Shown in pieces: positions 34,299-42,664 of a DNA stretch of 64,000 nucleotides (positions are counted from its first letter, which is position 1; the number at the start of each line of letters is the position of its first letter). Position numbers and translations under genes: made by a program. The notes beneath the pieces were generated by a model. That model was given only the letters and a program-made list of their open reading frames with translations, made no database searches and was not told the DNA's origin. This stretch comes from Shinella sp. WSJ-2 (GTDB lineage Bacteria > Pseudomonadota > Alphaproteobacteria > Rhizobiales > Rhizobiaceae). The stretch lies in assembly GCF_003432075.1 (NCBI RefSeq), contig NZ_QWBU01000008.1, forward strand, positions 62,001 to 126,000. The letters are read 5' to 3'.

Positions 34299-35804
34299 AT
34301 GGCGAAGGTAACGCAGGCAGCTGCAACGGTATCCGGGCGCGGGGTTTTGAGACCCATCGCGGCGCTGATGCTGGCCGGCACGCTGCTGGCCGGCTGCCAG
34401 TCGATCATCGAGCAGACCTACGAGCCGACGATCTCGCCCTCCTCCAATCCGCAGATCGTCGATGAGGTGCAGAAGAACGATCCGCGCGCCCAGATGGGGG
34501 CTCGTGAACATCCCCGCATCGTCGCGAGCTATGGCGGCGAATACAAGGATGCCAAGACGGAGAAACTCGTTGCGCGCATCACCGGGGCGCTGACGCTCGT
34601 TTCGGAAAACCCGAACCAGTCTTACCGCATCACCATACTGAATTCGCCCGCCATCAACGCCTTCGCGCTGCCGGGCGGCTATCTCTACGTGACGCGCGGC
34701 CTGCTGGCGCTGGCAAACGACGCCTCGGAAGTCGCAGCCGTTCTATCGCACGAAATGGCGCACGTGACGGCCAATCACGGTATCGAGCGGCAGAAGAAGG
34801 AAGAGGCCGAGGTCATCGCCAGCCGCGTGGTGGCCGAGGTGCTCTCCAGCAACATTGCCGGCAAGCAGGCGCTGGCGCGCGGCAAGCTCAGGCTCGCCGC
34901 CTTCTCGCGCAACCAGGAACTCCAGGCCGACGTGATCGGCGTGCGCATGCTGGGCGAAGCGGGCTACGACCCCTATGCCGCCGCGCGCTTTCTCGATTCC
35001 ATGGCGGCCTATGCCCGCTTCACGGCTGTTGATCCCGACAACGACCAGAGCCTCGACTTCCTGTCGAGCCACCCGAACGCGCCGCAACGCGTGGAGCTGG
35101 CCCGCCTGCATGCCCGCGCCTTTGGGGCGGAAGGCACGATCGGCGACCGCGGCCGCGACTATTATCTCGCCGGCATCGATGGCCTCCTCTACGGCGATGC
35201 GCCGGAAGAGGGCTATGTGCGCGGCCAGACCTTCATGCACGGCAAGCTCGGCATCCGCTTCGACGTGCCCAACGGCTTCCAGATCGACAACAAGGCCGAT
35301 GCGGTGCTGGCGACCGGTCCGGGTGACGTCGCCATCCGCTTCGACGGCGTGGCCGACAGCCGCGGTCAGGATCTCGTCAACTATATCTCGAGCGGATGGG
35401 TGACCGGCCTGAAGCCGGAGACGATCCGCCCGATCTCGCTGAACGGTCTTGAGGCCGCGACCGCCAAGGCGGCCGCCGACCGCTGGGAATTCGACGTCAC
35501 GGTCGTGCGCATCGACAAGCAGATCTACCGCTTCCTGACGGCTGTGCCGGCAGGCTCGAAGGCGCTGGAACCGACGGCGGCGATCCTCAAGAGTTCGTTC
35601 CGCAAGCTCACGCCGGCGGAAGTCGCCTCGCTGAAACCGCTACGCGTGCGCGTCGTGACGGCGCGCGCCGGCGACACGGTCGCCACGCTGGCCGGCCGCA
35701 TGATGGGCACCGAGCGCAAACTCGACCTCTTCCGCCTCATCAATGCGATGACGGCGACGAGCACGGTGCGGCCGGGCGAGAAGTTCAAGATCATCAGCGA
35801 ATGA
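34299..35804 (+). CDS. M48 family metalloprotease lipoprotein with C-terminal LysM-like domain
   Basis: This is a BepA/YfgC-like periplasmic zinc protease, a family that maintains outer-membrane protein assembly. The 501 residues begin with a lipoprotein signal (LAGTLLAGC, lipidated C33). The zinc motif HEMAH is at 151-155 and the downstream acidic ligand motif NQELQAD near 206. The C terminus (about 445-501, VVTARAGDTVATLAGRMMG and TVRPGEKFKII) looks like a LysM-type wall-binding segment, replacing the TPR domain found in BepA. Its context beside rpoH fits a stress or quality-control role, which is inference. Confidence 0.9.
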   Translation: MAKVTQAAATVSGRGVLRPIAALMLAGTLLAGCQSIIEQTYEPTISPSSNPQIVDEVQKNDPRAQMGAREHPRIVASYGGEYKDAKTEKLVARITGALTLVSENPNQSYRITILNSPAINAFALPGGYLYVTRGLLALANDASEVAAVLSHEMAHVTANHGIERQKKEEAEVIASRVVAEVLSSNIAGKQALARGKLRLAAFSRNQELQADVIGVRMLGEAGYDPYAAARFLDSMAAYARFTAVDPDNDQSLDFLSSHPNAPQRVELARLHARAFGAEGTIGDRGRDYYLAGIDGLLYGDAPEEGYVRGQTFMHGKLGIRFDVPNGFQIDNKADAVLATGPGDVAIRFDGVADSRGQDLVNYISSGWVTGLKPETIRPISLNGLEAATAKAAADRWEFDVTVVRIDKQIYRFLTAVPAGSKALEPTAAILKSSFRKLTPAEVASLKPLRVRVVTARAGDTVATLAGRMMGTERKLDLFRLINAMTATSTVRPGEKFKIISE

Positions 35805-35840
35805 GGGAACGCCCGTTAGGGTGTGCCGTGCCGCATTGAT

Positions 35841-35859
35841 CCTCGGGCTCGACCCGAGG
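35841..35859. repeat. Dispersed palindrome, copy 2
   Basis: CCTCGGG-CTCGA-CCCGAGG is identical over 19 bases to 17106-17124 and is followed by GTCCAC where the other copy has ATCCAC. It lies in the 79-bp gap between the convergent M48 and rpoH stops and could end transcription of rpoH. Confidence 0.75.
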
Positions 35860-35883
35860 GTCCACACGCCGCCGTAAAACACC

Positions 35884-36744
35884 TTAAGCGTAGGCGAAAT
35901 CCGTCGTCTTGCTGACCAGCACGGCCTTCAGCTTTTCCAGCGCCCGGTTTTCGATCTGGCGCACCCGCTCCTTGGAAATTCCAAGCACCGTGCCCAGTTC
36001 CTCCAGCGTAGCCCCATTTTCCGCAAGCCGGCGGGCGCGAATGATCTTCATTTCACGCTCATTGAGCTGGCCGAGAGCGGCATGCAGCCAGTGATGGCGG
36101 CGTTCGCCGTCAATGCTGTCCTGCGCCTGTTCGTCGGGAAGCGGTGCGTCGCTGGTCAGGAACTCCATGCGGCTCGAGCCCTCGCCGTCACCGGCGGAAA
36201 CAGGGGCTTGCAGGGAGATGTCAGAGGAGGAGAGGCGCGCATCCATGGTGCGCACATCGGCGGTGCTCACACCGATCGCAGCGGCGATCTCCTGATGCAT
36301 CGCCTCGGTGGTCAGATAGCTGTCGCCACGGGCAAGACGGGCGCGAAGCCGCCGGAGATTGAAGAAGAGCGCCTTTTGCGCCGAACTGGTGCCACCGCGG
36401 ACGATCGACCAGTTGCGCAGCACATAGTCCTGAATGGAGGCGCGAATCCACCAGCTGGCATAGGTGGAAAAGCGGACCTGCCGCTCCGGCTCGAAGCGGG
36501 CGGCGGCCTCCAGGAGACCGATATAACCTTCCTGGACGAGGTCGCCGAGAGGTAACCCGAAGTTGCGGAACTTGCCGGCCATCGAAACGACCAGGCGCAT
36601 ATGAGCCATGGCGATGCGGTTGCGGGCTTCCTGGTCCTTTTTGTCCTTCCAGGCCTGGGCCAACGCCTGTTCCTCGTCGCGCTCCAGATAGGGAGCGGAC
36701 ATGGCAAGTTTGATCATGCGGCGGTCTGCGGTCGTCGTAGCCAT
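35884..36744 (-). CDS. rpoH: RNA polymerase heat-shock sigma factor RpoH (RpoH2-like)
   Basis: RpoH sigma-32 directs transcription of heat-shock and stress genes. The 286 residues have region 2 with GNEARNRIAMAHMRLVV-type sequence and FGLPLGDLVQEGYIGLLEAA, RFSTYASWWIRASIQDYVLRNWSIV, the RpoH box QKALFFNLR and region 4.2 LEELGTVLGISKERVRQIENRALEKLK. Rhizobia carry two RpoH proteins; the carD-fdxA neighbours and the EcfG-type promoter point to RpoH2. The ATG at 36744 begins the usual MATTTADRRM; another ATG four codons upstream is possible. A leader of about 165 bases with a strong hairpin precedes it. Confidence 0.93.
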   Translation of the reverse strand: MATTTADRRMIKLAMSAPYLERDEEQALAQAWKDKKDQEARNRIAMAHMRLVVSMAGKFRNFGLPLGDLVQEGYIGLLEAAARFEPERQVRFSTYASWWIRASIQDYVLRNWSIVRGGTSSAQKALFFNLRRLRARLARGDSYLTTEAMHQEIAAAIGVSTADVRTMDARLSSSDISLQAPVSAGDGEGSSRMEFLTSDAPLPDEQAQDSIDGERRHHWLHAALGQLNEREMKIIRARRLAENGATLEELGTVLGISKERVRQIENRALEKLKAVLVSKTTDFAYA

Positions 36745-36833
36745 GGCACTCTCCACGTTAGCCGAACCGGCACAGGGAGGCGCGCGCCGGCCCTGTCGCC
36801 CTTGAGAGAAGACGTCTCAGAAAGGGTGGCGAA

Positions 36834-36856
36834 TGCCCGAGAATGGATTTCGGGCA
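36834..36856 (-). promoter_or_regulatory. Hairpin in the rpoH leader
   Basis: TGCCCGA (36834-36840) and TCGGGCA (36850-36856) pair perfectly around nine bases, about 90 bases before the rpoH start. On the mRNA it would form in the leader produced from the EcfG-type promoter. A role in rpoH translation is possible but unproven. Confidence 0.35.
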
Positions 36857-36915
36857 AATTTCGCGGCGACACCAAGGTGCCGACCCCTCTTGCAAGCGGT
36901 CGTTCTCGGCATCAC

Positions 36916-36940
36916 AACGGTGAAGGTGCAAAAAAGTTCC
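36916..36940 (-). promoter_or_regulatory. EcfG/RpoE2-type general stress promoter of rpoH
   Basis: On the minus strand GGAAC (36940-36936), sixteen bases, then CGTT (36919-36916) match the EcfG consensus exactly. It begins right after the carD terminator and reads into rpoH with a leader of about 165 bases. In Sinorhizobium meliloti rpoH2 is known to depend on RpoE2, which supports this assignment. Confidence 0.75.
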
Positions 36941-36943
36941 AAT

Positions 36944-36969
36944 AAAAAACCCGGCTGTTGCCAGCCGGG
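36944..36969 (-). terminator. Intrinsic terminator of carD
   Basis: CCCGGCTG (36950-36957) pairs with CAGCCGGG (36962-36969) around TTGC, and the A run 36944-36949 makes a T tract on the minus strand, 28 bases after the carD stop. The rpoH promoter follows directly. Confidence 0.9.
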
Positions 36970-36996
36970 CTTTAAAAGTTTGGACAGCGCCCTAAA

Positions 36997-37566
36997 TCAG
37001 GCCGCTTCGTCCTGACTATCATCTTCTTCGATGGCCTTGCCGCGCTTCGGACCCTTTGCGAGGTTCGTCTCGACGAGGCGAACAGCTTCGGTTTCCGACA
37101 TCTTGTTCACGGCGGCGATTTCGCGGGCCATGCGATCAAGGGCGGCTTCATAGAGCTGACGCTCGGAATAGGACTGTTCCGGCTGGTTTTCAGCGCGGTA
37201 AAGGTCACGGACCACTTCGGCGATCGAGATCAGGTCGCCGGAATTGATCTTGGCATCGTATTCCTGCGCGCGGCGCGACCACATGGTGCGCTTCACGCGG
37301 GCCTTGCCCTGGACAACCTTCAGCGCACGCTCGACGAAATCGGTCTCCGACAGTTTGCGCATGCCGATGGAAACGGCTTTGGCAACCGGCACCTTGAGGC
37401 GCATCTTGTCCTTTTCGAAATCGATGACAAAAAGCTCGAGCTTCATGCCGGCGACTTCCTGCTCTTCGATGGCAACGATCTGGCCAACGCCGTGAGCGGG
37501 ATAGACGATCGACTCGCCGGTCTTGAAGCCATGGCGCGTGGAGGATTTCTTCTGCTGGGTCGTCAT
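36997..37566 (-). CDS. carD: CarD-family transcriptional regulator
   Basis: CarD proteins bind the RNA polymerase beta subunit and stabilise the open promoter complex. The 189 residues have the RNAP-interacting domain with FKTGESIVYPAHGVGQIVAIEEQEVAGMKLELFVIDF at about 13-50 and a helical C-terminal DNA-binding domain with MWSRRAQEYDAKINSGDLISIAEVVRDLYR and QSYSERQLYEAALDRMAREIA. The acidic C terminus EEDDSQDEAA is typical of rhizobial members. The start at 37566 gives the usual MTTQQKKSS. It is monocistronic, with a clear terminator, and sits between fdxA and rpoH. Confidence 0.94.
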   Translation of the reverse strand: MTTQQKKSSTRHGFKTGESIVYPAHGVGQIVAIEEQEVAGMKLELFVIDFEKDKMRLKVPVAKAVSIGMRKLSETDFVERALKVVQGKARVKRTMWSRRAQEYDAKINSGDLISIAEVVRDLYRAENQPEQSYSERQLYEAALDRMAREIAAVNKMSETEAVRLVETNLAKGPKRGKAIEEDDSQDEAA

Positions 37567-37933
37567 TCTGTTCAAATACTCCCTGTTACGCTCCCGGCGG
37601 GGCCGGGTGGGTCTGGGGACCCGGGAAAGACGGGGGCACCGTTGCGGTGTCACCACTCTGGTCCACCCTCCATGCGCAAAAAGGTCCCCGGCGACGCGTT
37701 CACATTTGAGCAACCGGAGTTGCCTATGGGAGGTGAGCGTCGTTAAGGGATCGTTTGCTTTCGTGGTGGTGTTCGGGCACGCAAAATGCCGCGAATTGGA
37801 TCAGTATCCGGACCCTACCACAAAAAAGTGCCGAAATCAATAATTTGCTTCGCATGGGTCATCAAGCCTGTCCCATCGCCTTTTGGCGCGGACATGCTTT
37901 TTTCCCCAGATCGCTTGTCGCCGGTGGCGAGGC
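37567..37933. other. 367-bp gene-free stretch between fdxA and carD
   Basis: No gene is supported here on either strand. It must contain the carD promoter and 5-prime leader as well as the end of the fdxA transcript. The only structure I see is a small CACCG-TTG-CGGTG inverted repeat at 37637-37649. The frames that cross it show no protein-like composition. Confidence 0.6.
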
Positions 37934-38272
37934 TCAGTCGCCCTTGCCGGGATTCGGCGAGAAGAACTGCTCGTACTTGTTCTCGACGCCGTCCATCTCC
38001 TTGGCCTCGGGCATGGCGTCCCGCTTGACCGTGATGTTGGGCCAGATCGCGGCGAATTCCGTGTTGACCTTCAGCCACTTGTCGAGACCCGGCTCGGTAT
38101 CCGGCTTGATCGCCTCGGCGGGACATTCCGGTTCGCAGACGCCGCAATCGATGCATTCGTCGGGGTGGATGACGAGGAAATTTTCGCCCTCGTAGAAACA
38201 GTCGACGGGGCACACTTCCACGCAGTCCGTGTACTTGCAGCGGATGCAGTTGTCGGTCACGACATATGTCAT
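37934..38272 (-). CDS. fdxA: Seven-iron ferredoxin FdxA
   Basis: FdxA is a small electron carrier with one 3Fe-4S and one 4Fe-4S cluster. The 112 residues start [17 protein letters not shown]. By alignment to Azotobacter ferredoxin I, C9, C17 and C50 ligate the 3Fe-4S cluster and C21, C40, C43 and C46 the 4Fe-4S cluster, with C12 and C25 free. The C-terminal half ([20 protein letters not shown]) is the usual extension. The start at 38272 has GGAG nine bases before it; the upstream in-frame extension is not conserved. It stands alone between the S4 gene and carD. Confidence 0.95.
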   Translation of the reverse strand: MTYVVTDNCIRCKYTDCVEVCPVDCFYEGENFLVIHPDECIDCGVCEPECPAEAIKPDTEPGLDKWLKVNTEFAAIWPNITVKRDAMPEAKEMDGVENKYEQFFSPNPGKGD

Positions 38273-38442
38273 GAGGAACTCCAGAAACGTCACGAAGCGG
38301 GCGGTAGCTCGTGGTCACCCTGACGGGGACCGGGGCGAAAAACCTCACCCGCGCAAGGCTATCCGGTGGTGGAGGTAAAGGCTTTGCAAGCGCTTGGCAA
38401 GCGCAATAGATGCGCCTTTATGCGCCTCGGAGGTATAGAATT

Positions 38443-38856
38443 CTAATCCTCGTCGTCGCCGGGACCGCCGTGCAGCCGGTCGATCTCGCGGCGCTCGCGT
38501 TTCGTCGGGCGCCCGGCACCGCGCTCGCGTGTCGCCTGCGCGAAAAGAGTGCGCTCTTCGCGCGGTGGCCGGGGCGGCGTCATGTCGTGATAGAGCAGGC
38601 GGGCTTCCTCATAGGGGCCGCGCCGCTCGCCCGGCAACAGCACCTTCACCACCATGTCGTGACGGTCGAGCGACAGCACGATCACGTCGCCCGGCCGCAC
38701 CATATGCGAGGGTTGGCGGATGGCGAGATCGTTGACCCGGACATCACCGGCTTCGACGGATTTTGCCGCGAGCGAACGGGATTTGCGCAGGCGCGCGAAG
38801 AACAGCCACTTGTCGATGCGCTGGCGCGCGGCGGCCTGTTCTTCGTGTCGCGTCAT
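38443..38856 (-). CDS. RNA-binding S4 domain protein (Hsp15-like)
   Basis: The 137 residues carry an N-terminal S4 RNA-binding domain (about 12-60: QRIDKWLFFARLRKSRSLAAK, VRVNDLAIRQPSHMVRPGDV) and a basic tail rich in Arg and Pro. Hsp15 in Escherichia coli is an S4 heat-shock protein that rescues stalled 50S subunits carrying nascent chains; this one has the same layout. It begins 3 bp after the helicase stop, so the two RNA-binding proteins are co-expressed. The tail is longer than the S4 domain needs and looks disordered. Confidence 0.88.
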   Translation of the reverse strand: MTRHEEQAAARQRIDKWLFFARLRKSRSLAAKSVEAGDVRVNDLAIRQPSHMVRPGDVIVLSLDRHDMVVKVLLPGERRGPYEEARLLYHDMTPPRPPREERTLFAQATRERGAGRPTKRERREIDRLHGGPGDDED

Positions 38857-38859
38857 GCC

Positions 38860-41800
38860 TTACTTCTTCAGTTGCTCCTTGAGCGCTGCGAGCTTTGCGA
38901 AGGGCGAATCCGGATCCAACGGCTTCTCCTTGCGGGGCGGCCGGGCCTCGAATTTCGCCTGCTGCGGCTTGGCCGAGCGGTCGTTGCGGTCACCCCGATG
39001 ATCACCACGGTCGAGACGGTTGCCGCCCTGCGGCTTTCCGTCGCGGCCACCCTTGCCCTGATCCGGGCGGCCACCACGGCCGCCGTCACGGCGTTCACCG
39101 CGCTCGCCCCGTTCACCGGCCTGCTGGCCACGGTTGCGGTCACCACCGCGGCGTTCGCCCCGGTCCTGACGATCACCCTGGCGCTCGCCACCGTGGCGAT
39201 GACCGCCCTGGCGCTGGTTGTCGTGACGCGAGCCCGGACGCCAGAGCAGCACGGGCTTGGCTTCTACCACCTCGCCTTCGACGGCGGCGTCCGCCGCTGC
39301 CGGAGCGTCCACGGTTTCAGCAGCAGGCGCTTCGGCGGCTGCGGCCGGGGTTTCGCTTTCGTCCGATGCATCGGCATCGTGTTCGTCGGAGGTTTCCGCA
39401 GCGGCTTCCACCGGGGTTTCCGTTGCGGCGGCGGCCGGAGCCTGGGCGGCGAGGAAGGCGGCTGCCTCCTCGGGCTTCACGCTGTCGGCGCGGTAACCGA
39501 GACCCTTGAGGATCTCTTCCATATCGTCGGGCGTCGCGCCGAGGATGGAGAGCATGGCAGTCGTCGCGGTGAAGCGGCGGCCGTCATAGGCGCCATCGGG
39601 ACGCGGCGTGCCCGGCTTCCACTGGAGAAGCGGACGGATGAGGTCTGCAAGGCGCTCGAGGATGTCGATGCGCACCGCGCGCTTGCCGAGGAAACGGAAG
39701 CCGGCAAGCTTGTAGAAGGCGCGCTCGTAGCTCGGATCCGTGACGACGGACGTGCGGCCGGCGGCGAGCACCGGGATCAGGTCGCCATAACCTGGCTTGT
39801 CGAGGCCGTCGTTCTTCAGCGCCCATAGCAGCGTGATGAGTTCGGCCGGTGCCGGCTTCAGGAGTGCGGGCATGAAGATGTGGTAGGCGCCAAAGCGGAT
39901 GCCGTGCTTGCGCATGGAGGCGCGGGCATCCTGGTCAAGCGTCTTGACGTCATCGGCGACATCACGGCGGAACAGCACGCCGAGGTTCTCGACGAGCTGG
40001 AAGGCGAGACCCTTGGCGAGACCCTGCAGGTCTTCGGCTCGCGAGAGGTCGTCGAGCGGCTTGAGAACCGTCGCGATGTGGTGGTTCACGAAACGCTCGA
40101 TGCGGGCGGCGACATGGTCGCGCGCATTGCCCGTCAGCTGCTCGTCGGAGAGCAGAATGACGCGTGGGCGCATGATGTGATCGGAAGCGGCGAGACGGGC
40201 GACGGGATCGCCGAGCCAGCGCACCGTGCCGTCGGAGCCCAGCGCGAGATCGGCATTGCCGGCGGCATGCAGGCGCGCAGCGCGGGCTTCGAACTCCAGC
40301 GCGAGCGCCTTCTGCGCAGCAGCCTGCACGGCCTTCGCGTCGGGACCTTCGGTTCCGGAGACAAGCGTGAACCGGAAACCGGCCAACTGCCCGACATGAT
40401 GTCCTTCCACGAAGACATCGCCATTCACACTGATTTCAGCTTCCAACATTGCATTCTCTCTCAGGCGCTTCATGAGCACAGATGTCCTGCGATCAACAAA
40501 GCGTTTCGTCAACCGTTCATGTAACGCATCGGACAATCGGTCTTCGATTTCCCGCGTCTTTTCCTGCCAGTGTGTCGGATCGGCAAGCCAACCGGGCCGA
40601 TTCGATACATAGGTCCAGGTCCTTATCTGCGCGATTCGCGCCGAAAGCGTGTCGATTTCGCCATCGGTGCGATCCGCGCGGCGGACCTGATCCGCCATAA
40701 AATCCTCGTTAACCGTGCCACGCTTTACGAGATCCGCATAGAGCGTCGAAATGAGATCGGCATGCTGGGCGGGCGTGATGCGGCGATAGTCGGGAAGCGC
40801 GCAGGCCTCCCAGAGTTTTTGCACGCGCTCCGGCGTCGTCGCAAGGTCGCGAATGTCGGGATAACGCGAAAGGTGTTCCAGCGCCTGCTGGTCGACGGCC
40901 GGCAGCGCGCGCGTCAGGCCTGCGATCGGCGGGGCGGCCTCGAGCGAGAGGCGCAGCGATTGGAGCGAGGAATAGTCAAAGCGGGTCGTGCGCCATTGCA
41001 GCACCTTCACCGGGTCGAACTGGTGGGTCTCGATGCGCTTGACCAGCTCGTCGTCGAAGGGATCGACGCGGCCCGTCACACCAAACGTGCCGTCGCGCAG
41101 ATGGCGGCCGGCGCGGCCGGCGATCTGGGCGAGTTCGGCGGGGTTCAGATTGCGGAACTGGTAGCCGTCGAATTTGCGGTCCTGCGCGAAGGCGACATGG
41201 TCGACATCCAGATTGAGGCCCATGCCAATCGCATCGGTGGCGACGAGATATTCAACGTCGCCTTCCTGATAGAGCGCGACCTGGGCGTTGCGGGTGCGTG
41301 GGCTGAGTGCGCCCAGCACCACCGCGGCCCCGCCGCGCTGGCGGCGGATGAGCTCGGCGATCGCATAGACCTCGTCGGCTGAAAACGCGACGATGGCGGT
41401 GCGCTGCGGCAGGCGAGTGATCTTCTTCGAGCCGGCATAGAACAGCTGGGAGAGGCGGGGGCGCTCGATGACATGGATGCCGGGCAGCATCTGCTCGAGG
41501 ATCGGCTTCATCGTGCCGGCGCCGAGCAGCAGCGTTTCGTCGCGGCCCCTGAGATGCAGCACCCGATCCGTGAAGATATGGCCGCGCTCGAGATCGCCGG
41601 CGAGCTGTACCTCGTCGATGGCGACGAAGGAGGCGCGCGTCTCGCGCGGCATGGCCTCCACCGTGCAGACCGAGAAGCGCGCCATATGAGGCGTGATCTT
41701 CTCCTCGCCGGTGATGAGCGCCACATTGTGCTGCCCGACCTTGTCGACAAGCCGCGTATAGACCTCGCGCGCAAGAAGGCGCAGAGGCAGGCCGATAATG

Positions 41801-41898
41801 CCCGTCTCATGTGCCACCATGCGCTCGATTGCGTAGTGGGTCTTGCCCGTATTGGTCGGGCCGAGCACCGCGGTGACCCCGCGGCCGCTCAAGATCAT
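38860..41898 (-). CDS. SUV3-like superfamily 2 RNA helicase with RG-rich C-terminal tail
   Basis: The 1012-residue protein is a DExH-type helicase related to mitochondrial SUV3. It has Walker A GPTNTGKT at 13-20, motif II IDEVQ at 94-98, and LVATDAIGMGLNLDVDHVAF and QIAGRAGRH as motifs V and VI near 220-265. The middle region resembles SUV3 and the end (about 860-1012) is a low-complexity Ala/Glu stretch then repeated Gly-Arg-Asp runs such as GERGERRDGGRGGR, typical of RNA-binding disordered tails. I chose the ATG at 41898, directly before the conserved MILSGRGVTAVLG; the open frame extends 47 codons further. An S4 gene follows after 3 bp. A role in RNA turnover or ribosome biogenesis is inferred. 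Confidence 0.88.
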   Translation of the reverse strand: MILSGRGVTAVLGPTNTGKTHYAIERMVAHETGIIGLPLRLLAREVYTRLVDKVGQHNVALITGEEKITPHMARFSVCTVEAMPRETRASFVAIDEVQLAGDLERGHIFTDRVLHLRGRDETLLLGAGTMKPILEQMLPGIHVIERPRLSQLFYAGSKKITRLPQRTAIVAFSADEVYAIAELIRRQRGGAAVVLGALSPRTRNAQVALYQEGDVEYLVATDAIGMGLNLDVDHVAFAQDRKFDGYQFRNLNPAELAQIAGRAGRHLRDGTFGVTGRVDPFDDELVKRIETHQFDPVKVLQWRTTRFDYSSLQSLRLSLEAAPPIAGLTRALPAVDQQALEHLSRYPDIRDLATTPERVQKLWEACALPDYRRITPAQHADLISTLYADLVKRGTVNEDFMADQVRRADRTDGEIDTLSARIAQIRTWTYVSNRPGWLADPTHWQEKTREIEDRLSDALHERLTKRFVDRRTSVLMKRLRENAMLEAEISVNGDVFVEGHHVGQLAGFRFTLVSGTEGPDAKAVQAAAQKALALEFEARAARLHAAGNADLALGSDGTVRWLGDPVARLAASDHIMRPRVILLSDEQLTGNARDHVAARIERFVNHHIATVLKPLDDLSRAEDLQGLAKGLAFQLVENLGVLFRRDVADDVKTLDQDARASMRKHGIRFGAYHIFMPALLKPAPAELITLLWALKNDGLDKPGYGDLIPVLAAGRTSVVTDPSYERAFYKLAGFRFLGKRAVRIDILERLADLIRPLLQWKPGTPRPDGAYDGRRFTATTAMLSILGATPDDMEEILKGLGYRADSVKPEEAAAFLAAQAPAAAATETPVEAAAETSDEHDADASDESETPAAAAEAPAAETVDAPAAADAAVEGEVVEAKPVLLWRPGSRHDNQRQGGHRHGGERQGDRQDRGERRGGDRNRGQQAGERGERGERRDGGRGGRPDQGKGGRDGKPQGGNRLDRGDHRGDRNDRSAKPQQAKFEARPPRKEKPLDPDSPFAKLAALKEQLKK

Positions 41899-42002
41899 GG
41901 GTGCTTGCGACAAGTCACGCCCCGGCTGTTTCAACGTAGGCCCACAGATGCCCATCGGAGCGGCCGATGGCAAGGGGGGCGGTATCGAATCGCGGGAACA
42001 GT

Positions 42003-42584
42003 TCAGACCGGATGGTCGTGCAATTCCGCCCCATCCCAACCGCCGCCGGCGTCGTAAAGCGGAAACACCTCTTCGGTGAGATACGGCCCACCGCCGACCG
42101 ATTCCTTCGAGGACATCAGCACGAAACGGTTCACGCTGAAGGGGGCGGTGTGGAAATTGCCGCGGCCGGTGAGGTAGTGGGCGACATCTTCGGGGCGGAC
42201 GTTGCGCAGGCGGGCGAGCGTTACATGGGGGGTGAACTTGCGCGGATCGGCCGGCAAGCCGAGGCGCTGGCAGATGCGCTCGATTTCCGCCTGGAGAGCA
42301 TACATTTCCGGCGCCGGCGTCACGCCGGCATAGATGGAATGCGGCTTCTTGGAGCCGAAGGAGCCCATGCCCTGCAGCGTGAGCTGGAATTCGGGGCGCT
42401 CGATGCGGTCGAGCTTGTCGACCACCTCGTCGGCGGTGCGGCCGTCGATATCGCCGATGAAGCGCAGCGTGATGTGAAAATTCTCGACGTCGATCCAGCG
42501 GGCTCCTGGAAGACCGCCTCTCAGAAGCGAGAGGCTCATTGCCGCGTTGCGCGGCACTTCGAGGGCAACGAAAAGTCTCGGCAT
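42003..42584 (-). CDS. thpR: RNA 2',3'-cyclic phosphodiesterase ThpR
   Basis: ThpR (LigT) is a 2H-family phosphoesterase acting on 2',3'-cyclic phosphates of RNA ends. The 193 residues contain the two catalytic motifs, HITL at 37-40 and HVTL at 120-123, and the opening MPRLFVALEVP. The ATG at 42584 has GGGAGAAG upstream; the open frame beyond is not conserved. It is 104 bp upstream of the helicase start on the same strand, so these RNA-processing genes may be co-transcribed. It lies 80 bp after the tesA stop. Confidence 0.94.
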   Translation of the reverse strand: MPRLFVALEVPRNAAMSLSLLRGGLPGARWIDVENFHITLRFIGDIDGRTADEVVDKLDRIERPEFQLTLQGMGSFGSKKPHSIYAGVTPAPEMYALQAEIERICQRLGLPADPRKFTPHVTLARLRNVRPEDVAHYLTGRGNFHTAPFSVNRFVLMSSKESVGGGPYLTEEVFPLYDAGGGWDGAELHDHPV

Positions 42585-42664
42585 GGCGACTTCTCCCGAC
42601 TGGAATACTGTCAGCGAATCATGCGGCGCCTTTTTAGGCAACCCTTATTTCGCACCCGCAAAAA

